Below are positions 38,898 to 48,267 of a DNA stretch of 64,000 nt, one piece after another (positions within the stretch are counted from its first letter, which is position 1; every line of letters begins with the position of its first letter). The translations under genes were made by a program, and so were the position numbers. The notes beneath the pieces were generated by a model. It made no database searches, was not told the origin of the DNA, and saw only the letters and a program-made list of their open reading frames with translations. The DNA is from Porticoccaceae bacterium. Its GTDB lineage: Bacteria > Pseudomonadota > Gammaproteobacteria > Pseudomonadales > Porticoccaceae. The stretch is taken from contig JAPKEJ010000006.1 in the NCBI GenBank assembly GCA_028822155.1, positions 1 to 64,000 on the forward strand. Direction: 5' to 3'.

Positions 38898-40190
38898 ATG
38901 AATGTTCTGGTTATTGGCTCTGGTGGACGCGAACACGCACTGGCTTGGAAGGCATCTCAATCACCGAGTGTCAGTACCGTTTATGTAGCACCGGGCAATG
39001 CAGGAACGGCGATGGAGCCTAATCTGAAAAACGTTGCGATCTCAGTGGCTGACTTTGCCGCACTGGCTGACTTTGCCGAGAACAATAACGTTGGCCTAAC
39101 CATCGTTGGCCCCGAGCAACCATTAGTAGATGGTATTGTTGATTTTTTTGAGTCACGCGGATCACCAATTTTTGGGCCCTCTAGTGGTGCAGCCCAGCTA
39201 GAGGGTTCTAAAGCATTTACCAAAGACTTTCTTGAACGCCAACAAATACCGACTGCTAACTATGGTAAATTTACTGAGGTCGATGCTGCACTTGAATATC
39301 TACAACAGGTTGGCGCACCCATTGTAGTTAAAGCTGACGGCTTGGCCGCGGGTAAGGGTGTCATTGTTGCCATGACCATGATTGAAGCTGAAGACGCAGT
39401 GCGCGACATGCTCGCCGGCAATGCCTTTGGCGAAGCCGGCAGTCGTGTGGTGATAGAAGAATTTTTAGACGGCGAAGAAGCCAGCTTTATTGTGATGGTA
39501 GATGGCAAAAATGTATTGCCAATGGCCACCAGTCAAGATCATAAGCGTGCTGGCAACGGCGACACTGGCCCTAATACTGGCGGCATGGGCGCGTACTCCC
39601 CAGCACCTGTGGTGGATGAGGCGATTTATCAGCGAATTATGGATGAGGTGATTTATCCAACGGTTAAGGGCATGGCTAATGAGGGCAATTACTACATTGG
39701 CTTTTTATATGCTGGGCTAATGATTATGGCCGATGGCACCCCCAAGGTCATTGAGTACAACTGCCGCTTTGGCGACCCTGAAACTCAGCCCATACTGCTT
39801 CGTCTACAATCTGACTTGGTGGCTCACTGTTTAGCTGCTTTATCGGGAACATTAGATCAACAAACAACGCAGTGGGATCCACGGCCCGCTATCGGCGTGG
39901 TACTAGCCGCAGGTGGTTATCCTGGAAGCTATCGTGGTGGTGATATTATTTCGGGTTTAGCTGATACACCTGCTGACACGGATCAAAAGGTCTTTCATGC
40001 CGGCACTGCCATGGCAGATGGCAATGTGGTGACCAGTGGCGGACGCGTACTCTGCGCGACCGCAATGGGCGATACTGTGTCTGAGGCTCAGGCTCGTGCT
40101 TATCAACTGGCCTCTAAGATTCACTGGAATGATATTTATCTGCGTGATGATATTGGTTGGCGAGCAATTGCTCGGGAACAAGACAGCTAA
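38898..40190 (+). CDS. purD: Phosphoribosylamine-glycine ligase
   Basis: PurD joins glycine to phosphoribosylamine in purine synthesis. The N-terminus NVLVIGSGGREHALAWK is canonical. The ATP-grasp part has VKADGLAAGKGVIVA, and the later GPNTGGMGAYSPAP and YNCRFGDPETQP are intact. I start at ATG 38898 (430 aa). The track start adds six unsupported residues from a TTG. It is separated from purH by a minus-strand accessory block. Confidence 0.97.
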   Translation: MNVLVIGSGGREHALAWKASQSPSVSTVYVAPGNAGTAMEPNLKNVAISVADFAALADFAENNNVGLTIVGPEQPLVDGIVDFFESRGSPIFGPSSGAAQLEGSKAFTKDFLERQQIPTANYGKFTEVDAALEYLQQVGAPIVVKADGLAAGKGVIVAMTMIEAEDAVRDMLAGNAFGEAGSRVVIEEFLDGEEASFIVMVDGKNVLPMATSQDHKRAGNGDTGPNTGGMGAYSPAPVVDEAIYQRIMDEVIYPTVKGMANEGNYYIGFLYAGLMIMADGTPKVIEYNCRFGDPETQPILLRLQSDLVAHCLAALSGTLDQQTTQWDPRPAIGVVLAAGGYPGSYRGGDIISGLADTPADTDQKVFHAGTAMADGNVVTSGGRVLCATAMGDTVSEAQARAYQLASKIHWNDIYLRDDIGWRAIAREQDS

Positions 40191-40216
40191 TTCCAAACTC
40201 ACTAAAGGAGAGTTAT

Positions 40217-40954
40217 GTGTTCATCAATAACGTCTTTTTTAGCGCTGATATTGGTTTTACATCGTTTAGCCAATCGCATCTGGGGGCGGTGATTGTTTTT
40301 GTCCTTTTTACCGTGACCTTTGTCAATGCTGCACAACGCTTAGAGGATCGTCAAAACTTGCTGCTAACACGTTCAGCGTCTGTTTTTATTAGCCTCACAG
40401 TAATCGTTTGGACCTCTATCCATATAGCCTATGGTAGGTTCGATCCAGCGGTTAATTTACCTTTGTCGATTTGTAACCTATTTGCGTTGGTGGCCCCTCT
40501 TTTGTTTTGGCATCCTAATCGGCGGCGCTTCGAAATCGTCTATTTCTTCGTCTTGTCTGGCACACTGCAAGCGATAATCACGCCGGATCCGGACGGTGGC
40601 TACCCCAGTTATGGGTTCTTTAAATATTGGATTGTTCACTGCGGTCTGGTGGTGGTCGTGGTTCATCACCTGATTGCGTTTAAGCTCTATCCCAAGCCTC
40701 AGGGTATTTTGCGCACCTTTGCCTGGCTGAATATTTATATCCTGTGTTTGATCCCCATTAACCTTTCGTTGGATGCTAATTATTTCTACATGATGAACAA
40801 ACCGATTAACCCATCACTGCTAGACTTCCTCGGTCCCTGGCCACTCTACATAATAGCCACAGAGGGCTTGGCCATGGTATTTTTTGCCTTAGCGTATCTA
40901 CCTATATTTATCGCTAGGAAGAACAACCCAAAAATGGATACAATAGACGCTTAA
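40217..40954 (+). CDS. TIGR02206-family (YwaF-like) integral membrane protein
   Basis: This is a multi-pass membrane protein of about 245 aa with around seven hydrophobic helices. Family features are the LPLSICNLFALVAPLLFW segment and the DYP-rich loop around PDPDGGYPSYGFFKYWIVHCG. The function is unknown. I start at GTG 40217, which has AAAGGAGAG about 5 bases upstream. The track start at 40157 lies inside purD. It lies between purD and coq7 on the same strand. Confidence 0.78.
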   Translation: MFINNVFFSADIGFTSFSQSHLGAVIVFVLFTVTFVNAAQRLEDRQNLLLTRSASVFISLTVIVWTSIHIAYGRFDPAVNLPLSICNLFALVAPLLFWHPNRRRFEIVYFFVLSGTLQAIITPDPDGGYPSYGFFKYWIVHCGLVVVVVHHLIAFKLYPKPQGILRTFAWLNIYILCLIPINLSLDANYFYMMNKPINPSLLDFLGPWPLYIIATEGLAMVFFALAYLPIFIARKNNPKMDTIDA

Positions 40955-40974
40955 TGATACTTGGATAATGTTTC

Positions 40975-41619
40975 GTGACTAATCGAAAATTAACAGCGCT
41001 CGACAGGGTTTTAGCCCAACTAGATCAAGGTTTACGGACAGCCTTTAGCGGTGCGCCGCAACCTAACAGAAAGTCTCCTGCGGACACCCTAGCTGATGTC
41101 GACCTTAGCGATAAAGATCGCGCCCACGCGATTGGTCTTATGCGCGTTAATCATACCGGCGAGGTCTGCGCTCAAGCTCTTTATCAAGGTCAAGCGCTAA
41201 CCGCTCAGTTGCCTGAAGTACGCGAGCAAATGAAGCACTCAGCCGCAGAGGAAATCGATCACTTAGCTTGGTGTGAAGAGAGAATTAGAAATCTTGGAGG
41301 TGAAACGAGCCTTCTAAATCCAATTTGGTATGCAATGTCTTTTGGCATTGGCGCCGGAACTGGTCTTATTAATGACAAGCTAAGCTTAGGTTTCGTTGCC
41401 GCAACTGAAGATCAGGTATCTGCTCATTTGAGCAAGCACCTATCTGACTTGCCAGAAAATGATGTGAAAAGTCGCGCTATCGTTGAGGAAATGCTAGTTG
41501 ATGAACAACGTCATGCGCAGGCAGCGCGCGATGCTGGAGGTTATGAATTTCCCTCTCCCGTAAAAAAATTAATGACCTTAGCCTCATCGGCTATGACTCT
41601 AAGTAGCTATCGCATGTAA
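40975..41619 (+). CDS. coq7: 3-demethoxyubiquinol 3-hydroxylase (Coq7/UbiF functional equivalent)
   Basis: Coq7 is a diiron enzyme for the last ring hydroxylation of ubiquinone synthesis. Iron ligands appear as the glutamate in HTGEVCAQALYQGQ, EEIDHLAW, and the second repeat EDQVSAH and DEQRHAQ. Length is 214 aa with a GTG start. In Pseudomonas coq7 also lies close to crp/vfr and trpC. With it, UbiF is not needed, which supports UbiI for the hydroxylase at 12678. Confidence 0.94.
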   Translation: MTNRKLTALDRVLAQLDQGLRTAFSGAPQPNRKSPADTLADVDLSDKDRAHAIGLMRVNHTGEVCAQALYQGQALTAQLPEVREQMKHSAAEEIDHLAWCEERIRNLGGETSLLNPIWYAMSFGIGAGTGLINDKLSLGFVAATEDQVSAHLSKHLSDLPENDVKSRAIVEEMLVDEQRHAQAARDAGGYEFPSPVKKLMTLASSAMTLSSYRM

Positions 41620-41711
41620 GTAATCTGAAAGTTCAGACATTATAGACTTCAGCCCTCGTCGCAATGCGCCAAAAAACAATGCTCGGATTTTAGAACGTCT
41701 AAAATCTTATA

Positions 41712-42668
41712 CTAGAGCTCTGAGATTGCCGCTCTTTTTTGAATCAAGCCGACTATTTTCTCTGAGAGCCATTGATGAATTGGTGAACCGGAGGTGCGTT
41801 GATGTTGAAGTAAAACTAAATTAATTTTGCCTTCATGTGGAATATCTTCAGGGAAACGTTTACGTATAATCCGATGCATTTCTCGCTCCATCGTCTCTCC
41901 GTACTTAGCTGCAACCATAAGACAGTCCGTATCACATACCGTTTCCATTGCCGTCATCAACTGATTGGTAACCAGAGTCTTTTTTCGCTTAAGACCCAAT
42001 TCTCGAAGCGCTCGATCAAAACGGGCATCTGTTCTTGCGCTAACTCTCTTAGAGATTAATAGATAATATTGGATAAACGGATATTCAAGAATTTCCGCCA
42101 GCGTAACTGTGTCTTTATTCGCTAATGGGTGGCCTTCACGCATCCAAATCGATGGCGTGAAAATAGCTAGGGGTGTTGTGATGATATCTTCTGTCGTGGT
42201 CTTTTCAATATCAATCGCAAAATCTAAAACGCCTTCCGCTAACTCACCCGTGACTGAATCAGTTTCACTCGAGATAGATAAAATAAGCCCAGGCGCATAT
42301 TGGGTCACCACTTTAGTTAATTCCGATATTAAAGAGATAGCGACAAATTCAGGTACGGCGATGGTAATTTCACCCGTATAAGTTGCAGGATCAAACTCCC
42401 CTTCACTAACCATATCCAGAATGCCGTCCAACAACCTCGGCAACCGTTGCTGGAGGTCCCGCGCTTTTGGAGTGGGCACCAACTCATTACCGGTTCTGGT
42501 AAACAGCGGATCATCAAGTTGATAACGTAATCGCTGAAGCACTCGACTCATCGCTGGCTGACTAATGAACAGGCGCGCTGCCGCGCGAGTAACACTTTTC
42601 TCTTCAAGCAGAGCCTGCAACGAAACCAGTAGATTTAGGTCAAGCCGCGAAAGCTTTTGTAAATTCAT
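41712..42668 (-). CDS. LysR-family transcriptional regulator
   Basis: This LysR protein has 318 aa. The winged helix-turn-helix (about 6-65) reads LDLNLLVSLQALLEEKSVTRAAARLFISQPAMSRVLQRLR. The C-terminal effector domain is complete. The LD-L-NLL opening resembles the NodD/LeuO branch. I start at ATG 42668, with AAAGAGG five bases upstream. The track start nine codons out lacks a binding site. The gene is divergent from two tandem promoter units that carry the same 15-bp dyad, the first of which starts 20 bp upstream of this gene. This strongly suggests autoregulation and control of those units. The effector is unknown. Confidence 0.88.
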   Translation of the reverse strand: MNLQKLSRLDLNLLVSLQALLEEKSVTRAAARLFISQPAMSRVLQRLRYQLDDPLFTRTGNELVPTPKARDLQQRLPRLLDGILDMVSEGEFDPATYTGEITIAVPEFVAISLISELTKVVTQYAPGLILSISSETDSVTGELAEGVLDFAIDIEKTTTEDIITTPLAIFTPSIWMREGHPLANKDTVTLAEILEYPFIQYYLLISKRVSARTDARFDRALRELGLKRKKTLVTNQLMTAMETVCDTDCLMVAAKYGETMEREMHRIIRKRFPEDIPHEGKINLVLLQHQRTSGSPIHQWLSEKIVGLIQKRAAISEL

Positions 42669-42687
42669 AGTAACCTCTTTAATAGGA

Positions 42688-42735
42688 CATACCAAAAACG
42701 CATATAGTTAATGCGATAAATGCATTTGGATTATG
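42688..42735 (+). promoter_or_regulatory. LysR-type operator, copy A
   Basis: CATACCA, five bases, then cGCATATAGTTAATGC (dyad at 42700-42714, arms GCAT/ATGC) and a second site ATAAATGCATTTGG. The same order with the same spacing recurs at 42941. It lies between the LysR start and a rightward promoter, the usual place for a LysR autoregulatory site. Confidence 0.7.
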
Positions 42736-42754
42736 CATGCGCAGCAACTATATT
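42726..42754 (+). promoter_or_regulatory. Rightward promoter of unit A
   Basis: TTGGAT (42726-42731), a 17-bp spacer and TATATT (42749-42754). The -35 begins 26 bp after the start of the dyad, exactly as in unit B. The start point would be near 42761. Confidence 0.6.
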
Positions 42755-42760
42755 AGCAAC

Positions 42761-42919
42761 CTTGAATCATCGATTATAGTTTTCCGGCTTCAGAACAGCT
42801 AAGAATTAGGGTCAGAAACTAACTCGGGACAGCACCTCAAAATTCGCTTGCGATCATTACCCCTCTTAATCCTGCTACAGGATTTTTTAAAGAGACCTTT
42901 CTAAGGTCTCTTTTTTTTT
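42761..42919 (+). ncRNA. Putative short RNA of unit A
   Basis: The stretch from the predicted start to the terminator is about 158 nt and contains no ATG or GTG, so it is probably non-coding. Its 3' part holds ACCCCTCTTAATCC (42859-42872), a hairpin AATCCTG-CTA-CAGGATT, then the terminator hairpin. The C-rich CCCCUC is complementary to Shine-Dalgarno-like sequence, which would suit a trans-acting RNA (inference). It may also be a unit that has lost its reading frame. Confidence 0.4.
42888..42919 (+). terminator. Intrinsic terminator of unit A
   Basis: AGAGACCTT and AAGGTCTCT form a perfect 9-bp stem with a TCT loop, followed by eight T. A second short hairpin (42868-42884) sits just before it. 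The same double-hairpin arrangement ends unit B. Confidence 0.88.
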
Positions 42920-42940
42920 ATGTTTCGAAAAACTCTTAGT

Positions 42941-42984
42941 CATACCATTTTTGCATATAGTTAATGCATTTAATGCATTTGTTA
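42941..42984 (+). promoter_or_regulatory. LysR-type operator, copy B
   Basis: CATACCA, five bases, then tGCATATAGTTAATGC (dyad 42953-42967, here extended to TGCAT/ATGCA) and TTTAATGCATTTG. It matches copy A at nearly every conserved position with identical spacing. It lies just after the unit A terminator and ahead of the micropeptide gene. Confidence 0.7.
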
Positions 42985-43007
42985 TATGACCCTGTAATCA
43001 ATATAGT
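42979..43007 (+). promoter_or_regulatory. Rightward promoter of unit B
   Basis: TTGTTA (42979-42984), a 17-bp spacer and TATAGT (43002-43007), placed 26 bp after the dyad start as in unit A. Transcription would start near 43014 and read through the 35-codon ORF to the terminator at 43278. Confidence 0.62.
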
Positions 43008-43053
43008 GCATAGATCGGAGCAATAATGCTCTCAACAGATTAAGGAAATAGAA

Positions 43054-43161
43054 ATGACACTCGTGTACTTGCTACTAGGTTTCGCTGGACTAGCAGGCGC
43101 TGCAATTGCGAAGGATGACTTCGTCAAGTTGGAAGCACCAGAAATAAAGAATAAGCAGTAA
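43054..43161 (+). CDS. 35-residue membrane micropeptide
   Basis: This ORF is too short for the ORF track. It starts MTLVYLLLGFAGLAGAA and ends in a charged tail KDDFVKLEAPEIKNKQ. A single hydrophobic helix of about 17 residues has small residues at four-residue spacing (G9, G12, G15, A16), which suits helix packing. AAGGAA lies 7 bases before the ATG. It has its own predicted promoter with a LysR-type operator and its own terminator, so it looks like a real, singly transcribed gene. I recognise no family. The function may be as a small membrane regulator or subunit, which is inference. Confidence 0.6.
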   Translation: MTLVYLLLGFAGLAGAAIAKDDFVKLEAPEIKNKQ

Positions 43162-43219
43162 GAAAAGTAGCCCATTTAGCGGCGACAAAAATAGCTTTAC
43201 CAAATTCAGTTTGAACCAA

Positions 43220-43278
43220 ACCCCTCTTAATCCTTGCTATAGGATTTTTATAGGGACCTCCTAAGGTCCCTTTTTTTT
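43220..43278 (+). terminator. Intrinsic terminator of unit B with upstream hairpin
   Basis: ACCCCTCTTAATCC is followed by the hairpin AATCCT-TGCTAT-AGGATT. Then AGGGACCT-CCTA-AGGTCCCT (43252-43271) and seven T follow. Sequence and order repeat those of unit A, with compensatory changes in the terminator stem (AGAGACC/GGTCTCT against AGGGACC/GGTCCCT). The pairing itself is therefore conserved. Confidence 0.88.
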
Positions 43279-43447
43279 ATCTTTTCTTTGTCACAGTTTT
43301 TAGAATCCCATAATCACAGATTCTTTTCCTAATTTATTAATACACACTTGCATAATAAAGGGTTACTATTTGTCACTTACAAGGTAATGTTGTCGGCGCG
43401 TATATTCCCGTATCGGCATAAATCAATATTCAGGAGTTCTCATTACT

Positions 43448-44077
43448 ATGCACACCGTACCTAATACCCTTGAGGACGAAAAGCCGTTTCTGTCTAACTT
43501 TCATAGAAGGCGTTATCCAGCGAAGAGTACAATTATTTATGCCGGCGATAAGGCTGACGTACTCTACTATCTTGCTAAAGGAACTGTTAGCGTCTTAGTG
43601 GAAGATGGGAATGATGAGAAAGACATGATCGTGACTTACCTTAACCCAGGCGAGTTTTTTGGAGAAATGGGTCTTTTTGAGGAACATCCGCGCACTGCTT
43701 GGATTAAAGCCAAGACCGAATGTGAGGTATGTGAAATTAGTTATTCCAAATTCACAGCCCTTTACCAGAAAAACCCGGAAATTTTATTTTCCATCACTAA
43801 ACAAATTGCCGAAAGACTCAGAGAAACTACCCGTAAAGCCAGCGATCTTGCTTTCTTGAGCGTCACTGGGCGTATTACTCACGTGCTTAAAGATCTGGCC
43901 AATCAACCTGATGCTATGACTCACCCAGATGGGATGCAGATTAAGATTACTCGCCAGGAGATTGGACGAATTGCGGTTTGCTCGCGTGAAATGGCCGGAA
44001 GAGTCATTAAAGAACTTGAAAGCCAGGGTGTCATATCCGTAGCAGGGAAAACCATCGTGCTCTTCGGCGCCCGGTGA
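43448..44077 (+). CDS. crp: cAMP-activated global regulator CRP (Vfr-like)
   Basis: This CRP/FNR-superfamily regulator has 209 aa. The cyclic-nucleotide domain has the phosphate-binding cassette [22 protein letters not shown] (about 71-92). The C-terminal helix-turn-helix is [24 protein letters not shown]. The recognition helix C-S-R-E-x-x-G-R-V-I matches CRP/Vfr, and no Fe-S cysteines of FNR type are present. It sits before trpC, as vfr does in Pseudomonas. The 43279-43447 upstream stretch is AT-rich promoter DNA with no ORF. Confidence 0.92.
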   Translation: MHTVPNTLEDEKPFLSNFHRRRYPAKSTIIYAGDKADVLYYLAKGTVSVLVEDGNDEKDMIVTYLNPGEFFGEMGLFEEHPRTAWIKAKTECEVCEISYSKFTALYQKNPEILFSITKQIAERLRETTRKASDLAFLSVTGRITHVLKDLANQPDAMTHPDGMQIKITRQEIGRIAVCSREMAGRVIKELESQGVISVAGKTIVLFGAR

Positions 44078-44142
44078 AGATTATTGTCAATAACAACCGA
44101 GTCGAAAATACCTTCTGTGTCGAATTTGTCATTAGCGTTACG

Positions 44143-44943
44143 CTAGCTAAATAATTCTTTTAACTTCTCGCCAGGTTGTTCGCTTCGCATGAATACTTCG
44201 CCAACCAAAAACCCATGGACCTTCTTCTCATGCATTGCCGCAACATCGGCAGAAGTATGAATACCACTTTCTGTCACCACGATTACTTTCGACGGAATTT
44301 TATCCAATAATCGATAAGTGTTCTCTAAAGAAACATCAAAGGTATGTAGATTACGGTTATTAATGCCAATTAGAGTGTTCTCTAGCTGTATAGCTATTTC
44401 TAATTCGTGCTCGTCATGCACCTCAATTAATACATCCATTCCAAGGGAGATTGCAAGTTTATGCAGCTGCTTTAGATGTGTTGTCTCAAGAGCAGAGACG
44501 ATCAATAAAATACAGTCGGCCCCTAGCACCCGGGCTTCGTAAATTTGGTACTCATCGATAATAAAGTCTTTTCGAATAACCGGTAGATTGCATGCATTAC
44601 GAGCCGCCTGCAGATGCGCATCTGAGCCTTGAAAGAAATCAACATCAGTCAACACTGATAAGCAACATGCTCCTCCCTTCTCATAACTCTTAGCAATCTG
44701 TGCTGGCTCAAAGTTGTTGCAAATAACACCTTTGCTCGGTGAAGCTTTTTTGATTTCAGCAATAACTGCGGATTCTCCAGCGCTCACCTTGGCCTTAATC
44801 GCCTGAGTAAAACCCCTCGGTTTGGAGGCTGTTACCAGAGCCTCAATCAAAACAGATAGAGGTACTAAAGCCGCTCGCTCGGCAACTTCTACCTGCTTTC
44901 GAGCTAAAATTTTCTTTAATATAGTCGGTGTTTTTAAAGTCAT
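44143..44943 (-). CDS. trpC: Indole-3-glycerol phosphate synthase
   Basis: TrpC closes the indole ring in tryptophan synthesis. Motifs include [32 protein letters not shown] with the catalytic lysine, [30 protein letters not shown] and VVTESGI. The length is 266 aa from ATG 44943, which has GAAAGAGAG upstream. The track start is a TTG touching the trpD stop. It is monofunctional (no TrpF) and the last gene of trpE-G-D-C. Confidence 0.96.
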   Translation of the reverse strand: MTLKTPTILKKILARKQVEVAERAALVPLSVLIEALVTASKPRGFTQAIKAKVSAGESAVIAEIKKASPSKGVICNNFEPAQIAKSYEKGGACCLSVLTDVDFFQGSDAHLQAARNACNLPVIRKDFIIDEYQIYEARVLGADCILLIVSALETTHLKQLHKLAISLGMDVLIEVHDEHELEIAIQLENTLIGINNRNLHTFDVSLENTYRLLDKIPSKVIVVTESGIHTSADVAAMHEKKVHGFLVGEVFMRSEQPGEKLKELFS

Positions 44944-44965
44944 GCGTGTCTCTCTTTCGGTCAAA

Positions 44966-45982
44966 CTAGAGGCTATTGGTTAGCGTCACAAGTTGGTCCA
45001 TTTTTACACTAGCCGCTCCAGAAGCAATTGATCCCTGCGCCATAGCAAAGCCCTCTTGGATAGTACCTGCACACCCAGCGACATAGAGTGCAGCACCGGC
45101 ATTAATAGCGATCAGGTTAGTCGCAGCGGGTAAATCTCCACTAAGTGCCGAAGTGATCATGGATAGCGATTCTTTAGCATCTGCAACAGACAATCCTTCT
45201 AGAGATTGCCGCACACTGAAATAGTCATCTGGAAACAAGCAATATTCTGTAAGCTGCCCTTCTTTGTACTCCGCAACAAATGTTTCCGCCGCGATGCTTA
45301 TCTCATCAAGACCATCAGCGGAATGCACCACCATCACATGCTCCGCCCCCAATCGGCCAAGTACCTCGGCCATTGGTCGGCACAGTGATTTATCATAAAC
45401 TCCAATCAGCTGTCGTTTAACGCCAGCGGGGTTAGTCATAGGTCCAAGAATATTGAAAATAGTGCGTAGCCCCAGCTCTTTCCTCGGTCCAATCGCATAT
45501 TTCATAGCGCTGTGGTGGGAGGGTGCGAACATAAATCCCACTCCTATCTTATTAACGCATATAGCTACCTTTTCGGCACTGATATTTAAATTTACGCCAG
45601 CCACTTCCAGGACGTCAGCAGCACCACTTTTGCTACTTACCGAGCGATTACCGTGTTTTGCAACCTGCGCTCCGGCCGATGCCACAACAAAAGTTGACGC
45701 CGTAGAAACATTGAACAAATTAGATTCATCACCCCCAGTGCCAACAATATCAACCAGATGATCGCCGTAGACTTCAACGCCTTTGACGAGCTCACGCATG
45801 ACTTCAACAGCGCCGGTAATTTCATCAATGGACTCGCCTTTGATCCGTAGTGCAACTAAAAAAGCGCCTATCTGAGCATCACTCGCACCGCCTGACATGA
45901 TCTGGCGCATGACTTCACGCATCCCCTCTCGGCTCAAATCCTGCCGATTAACAACTATCGCTAAAGCCTGCTTTATATCCAC
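44966..45982 (-). CDS. trpD: Anthranilate phosphoribosyltransferase
   Basis: TrpD transfers phosphoribose to anthranilate. The PRPP-binding motif [20 protein letters not shown] is near residue 77. [18 protein letters not shown] and [21 protein letters not shown] follow. Length is 338 aa. It is 3 bp after trpG and 22 bp before trpC, within the trp operon. Confidence 0.96.
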   Translation of the reverse strand: MDIKQALAIVVNRQDLSREGMREVMRQIMSGGASDAQIGAFLVALRIKGESIDEITGAVEVMRELVKGVEVYGDHLVDIVGTGGDESNLFNVSTASTFVVASAGAQVAKHGNRSVSSKSGAADVLEVAGVNLNISAEKVAICVNKIGVGFMFAPSHHSAMKYAIGPRKELGLRTIFNILGPMTNPAGVKRQLIGVYDKSLCRPMAEVLGRLGAEHVMVVHSADGLDEISIAAETFVAEYKEGQLTEYCLFPDDYFSVRQSLEGLSVADAKESLSMITSALSGDLPAATNLIAINAGAALYVAGCAGTIQEGFAMAQGSIASGAASVKMDQLVTLTNSL

Positions 45983-45985
45983 TAG

Positions 45986-46564
45986 CTAAATCTCCAAAAA
46001 GTTACGCAATAAATCGTGTCCATGCTCAGTGAGGATGGATTCAGGATGAAACTGAACGCCCTCAACAGCCAACTGTTTATGTCGTACACCCATGATCTCA
46101 TCTAAGGAGCCATCTTCATTTTCAGTCCAAGCGGTAATCTCAAGACAGGGCGGCAAGCTACTCTGTTCAATCACCAATGAGTGGTAGCGAGTAGCTATAA
46201 AGCGTGCGCCAAGACCCTTAAAAACGCCTCCATTGTGGTGGCAAATTTTTGAGGTTTTTCCGTGCATTACCTGTTTTGCCCGCACAATGTTACCGCCAAA
46301 CGCTTGGGCAATGCTTTGATGGCCAAGACAAATGCCTAAAATGGGTATTTTGCCGGCAAAGCGTGTTATGGCCTCAACGGAGATGCCCGCCTCATTTGGG
46401 GTGCAGGGCCCCGGAGAGATAACTATCTTTTCCGGTGCTAATTTCTCAATATCATAAAGGGAAATTTCATCATTTCTAAAGACCTGAACATCCGCATTTA
46501 GTTCAGCCAAATACTGGACAATGTTGTAGGTAAAGGAATCGTAATTATCAATCATTAAAATCAT
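45986..46564 (-). CDS. trpG: Anthranilate synthase component II (glutamine amidotransferase)
   Basis: TrpG supplies ammonia from glutamine to TrpE. The oxyanion block [14 protein letters not shown], the nucleophile in [15 protein letters not shown] (near residue 79) and the His-Glu pair in QFHPESIL are all present. Length is 192 aa. Such TrpG proteins may also serve aminodeoxychorismate synthase. It overlaps trpE by 4 bp, so the two subunits are translationally coupled. Confidence 0.95.
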   Translation of the reverse strand: MILMIDNYDSFTYNIVQYLAELNADVQVFRNDEISLYDIEKLAPEKIVISPGPCTPNEAGISVEAITRFAGKIPILGICLGHQSIAQAFGGNIVRAKQVMHGKTSKICHHNGGVFKGLGARFIATRYHSLVIEQSSLPPCLEITAWTENEDGSLDEIMGVRHKQLAVEGVQFHPESILTEHGHDLLRNFLEI

Positions 46565-48039
46565 TTAACTGCCCCACAAACCATCGCCGCTGCGCGCATT
46601 ACCGCGCGAGCTTTATTCATCGTTTCTTCCCATTCTAGCTCAGGGACTGAATCGGCAACCACACCCCCTCCAGCTTGCACATGCAACATGCCGTCTTTAA
46701 TAACCGCTGTACGAATAGCAATCGCCATATCCATATTGCCGTTCCAACCAATATAGCCAACCGCTCCGCCATAAATGTTGCGCTTCACAGGTTCGAGCTC
46801 ATCAATAATCTCCATTGCTCTGATTTTCGGTGCTCCGCTCAATGTTCCCGCCGGTAATGTCGCCTTGAGAACATCAATTGCGCTCATCCCCTCCTCTACT
46901 TGGCCAACTACATTGGAGGTGATGTGCATGACATGAGAATAGCGCTCCACCACCATCTTTTCAGTAACTTCCACCGAGCCAGCCTGACTAATTCTACCCA
47001 CATCATTACGGCCTAAATCGATCAACATTAGATGTTCAGCTATCTCTTTAGGATCGGCCAGCATCTCCTGCTCTAGCAGCCGATCTTCAGCATCCGTTTC
47101 ACCTCTGCGACGAGTACCTGCAATAGGTCTAACTGTTACCTGATCATCTTCTAACCGAGCCAAGACCTCTGGCGATGAGCCTACAATATGAAAGCCATCT
47201 AGATCGAGAAAATACATGTAAGGAGAGGGGTTAAGACGGCGTAGCGCTCTATAAAGATTAATTGGCGCTTCTTTAAACGGCGCCGTAAATCGTTGTGACG
47301 GCACCACCTGCATGATGTCACCTGCAAGCGTATATTGCTTCACCTTCTCCACCGCTAACTTATAGTTCTCTTTACCAAAACTAGATACAAATGCATCCTC
47401 AGACAGACCCTGCCCCCTCATGTTCATCGGCGGCAAAACTGGTTGTGGTTGGGCTAATTTAGCCTCTAGATCATCAAGTCTAGATTCCGCATCAGTTAAG
47501 GAATTCGGATCCTGAGCATCTACGTGTACCACCAACATAATAGTGCCCGACAGGTTGTCAAAAATGGCAACCTCATCTGAAGCCATTAACAATATGTCAG
47601 GAGTTCCTAGTTTATCTGGGGGCGAGCTTTTGGCCAGTCGTGGCTCAATATATCGAACAGTGTCGTAACCAAAGTATCCAACAAGGCCACCAGTAAACCT
47701 AGGTAAATCAGGCAGATTAGGCATGCTAAAAAGCTGCCTGAACGCCTCAACCTCACCTAGAGGGTCATCAGTGGTTCGGTTGACCATCGGTTTACCGTCT
47801 CGAACAATTTCTAATCGATTGCCAAATAACTTAAGTACCGTTGAAGTGTGTAGCCCTATTAACGAGTAACGACCCCATTTTTCTCCACCCTGAACCGATT
47901 CAAACAAATAGGAATTAGGTCCAAAAGCTAATTTTAAATAAACACTCAAGGGCGTTTCTAAATCAGCTAAGACCTCTCGAGTAACAGGGATTCGATTAAA
48001 TTTTTGGCTTGCCAGTTCGGCAAATTTGTCAGGACGCAT
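46561..48039 (-). CDS. trpE: Anthranilate synthase component I
   Basis: TrpE converts chorismate and ammonia to anthranilate. The N-terminal regulatory part includes [18 protein letters not shown]-type sequence (here FESVQ..GRYSLIG), which forms the tryptophan feedback site. The chorismate-binding C-terminus has [25 protein letters not shown] and [19 protein letters not shown]. Length is 492 aa. The 228-bp gap to rpe shows no leader peptide with tandem Trp codons that I can find. Confidence 0.97.
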   Translation of the reverse strand: MRPDKFAELASQKFNRIPVTREVLADLETPLSVYLKLAFGPNSYLFESVQGGEKWGRYSLIGLHTSTVLKLFGNRLEIVRDGKPMVNRTTDDPLGEVEAFRQLFSMPNLPDLPRFTGGLVGYFGYDTVRYIEPRLAKSSPPDKLGTPDILLMASDEVAIFDNLSGTIMLVVHVDAQDPNSLTDAESRLDDLEAKLAQPQPVLPPMNMRGQGLSEDAFVSSFGKENYKLAVEKVKQYTLAGDIMQVVPSQRFTAPFKEAPINLYRALRRLNPSPYMYFLDLDGFHIVGSSPEVLARLEDDQVTVRPIAGTRRRGETDAEDRLLEQEMLADPKEIAEHLMLIDLGRNDVGRISQAGSVEVTEKMVVERYSHVMHITSNVVGQVEEGMSAIDVLKATLPAGTLSGAPKIRAMEIIDELEPVKRNIYGGAVGYIGWNGNMDMAIAIRTAVIKDGMLHVQAGGGVVADSVPELEWEETMNKARAVMRAAAMVCGAVK

Positions 48040-48267
48040 TGCAATTTCCTTGTTTTGTATCAGCTTAATAAATGCAGGCAGCAGAGTGCCAAGAGTTAGT
48101 TAGCCACGCCAACAATCTCTCCACATATTAAAATTAAATTGAACAAAACAATTGTTCTTCAAAGCCTTTCTCCCAGTCGCAGGTCATATTGTAGCCAATA
48201 TTACACCCGCAATAAACCACAACTGAAACAGACAAGAATAAACCTAGTTAGTTTATTGCTAGCCAAA

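Noticed and set aside
42859-43278. The two double hairpins as an attenuator or riboswitch for crp
   Set aside because: Both end in strong U-tracts, and the second is 170 bp from crp. They fit better as the ends of the two short LysR-linked units.
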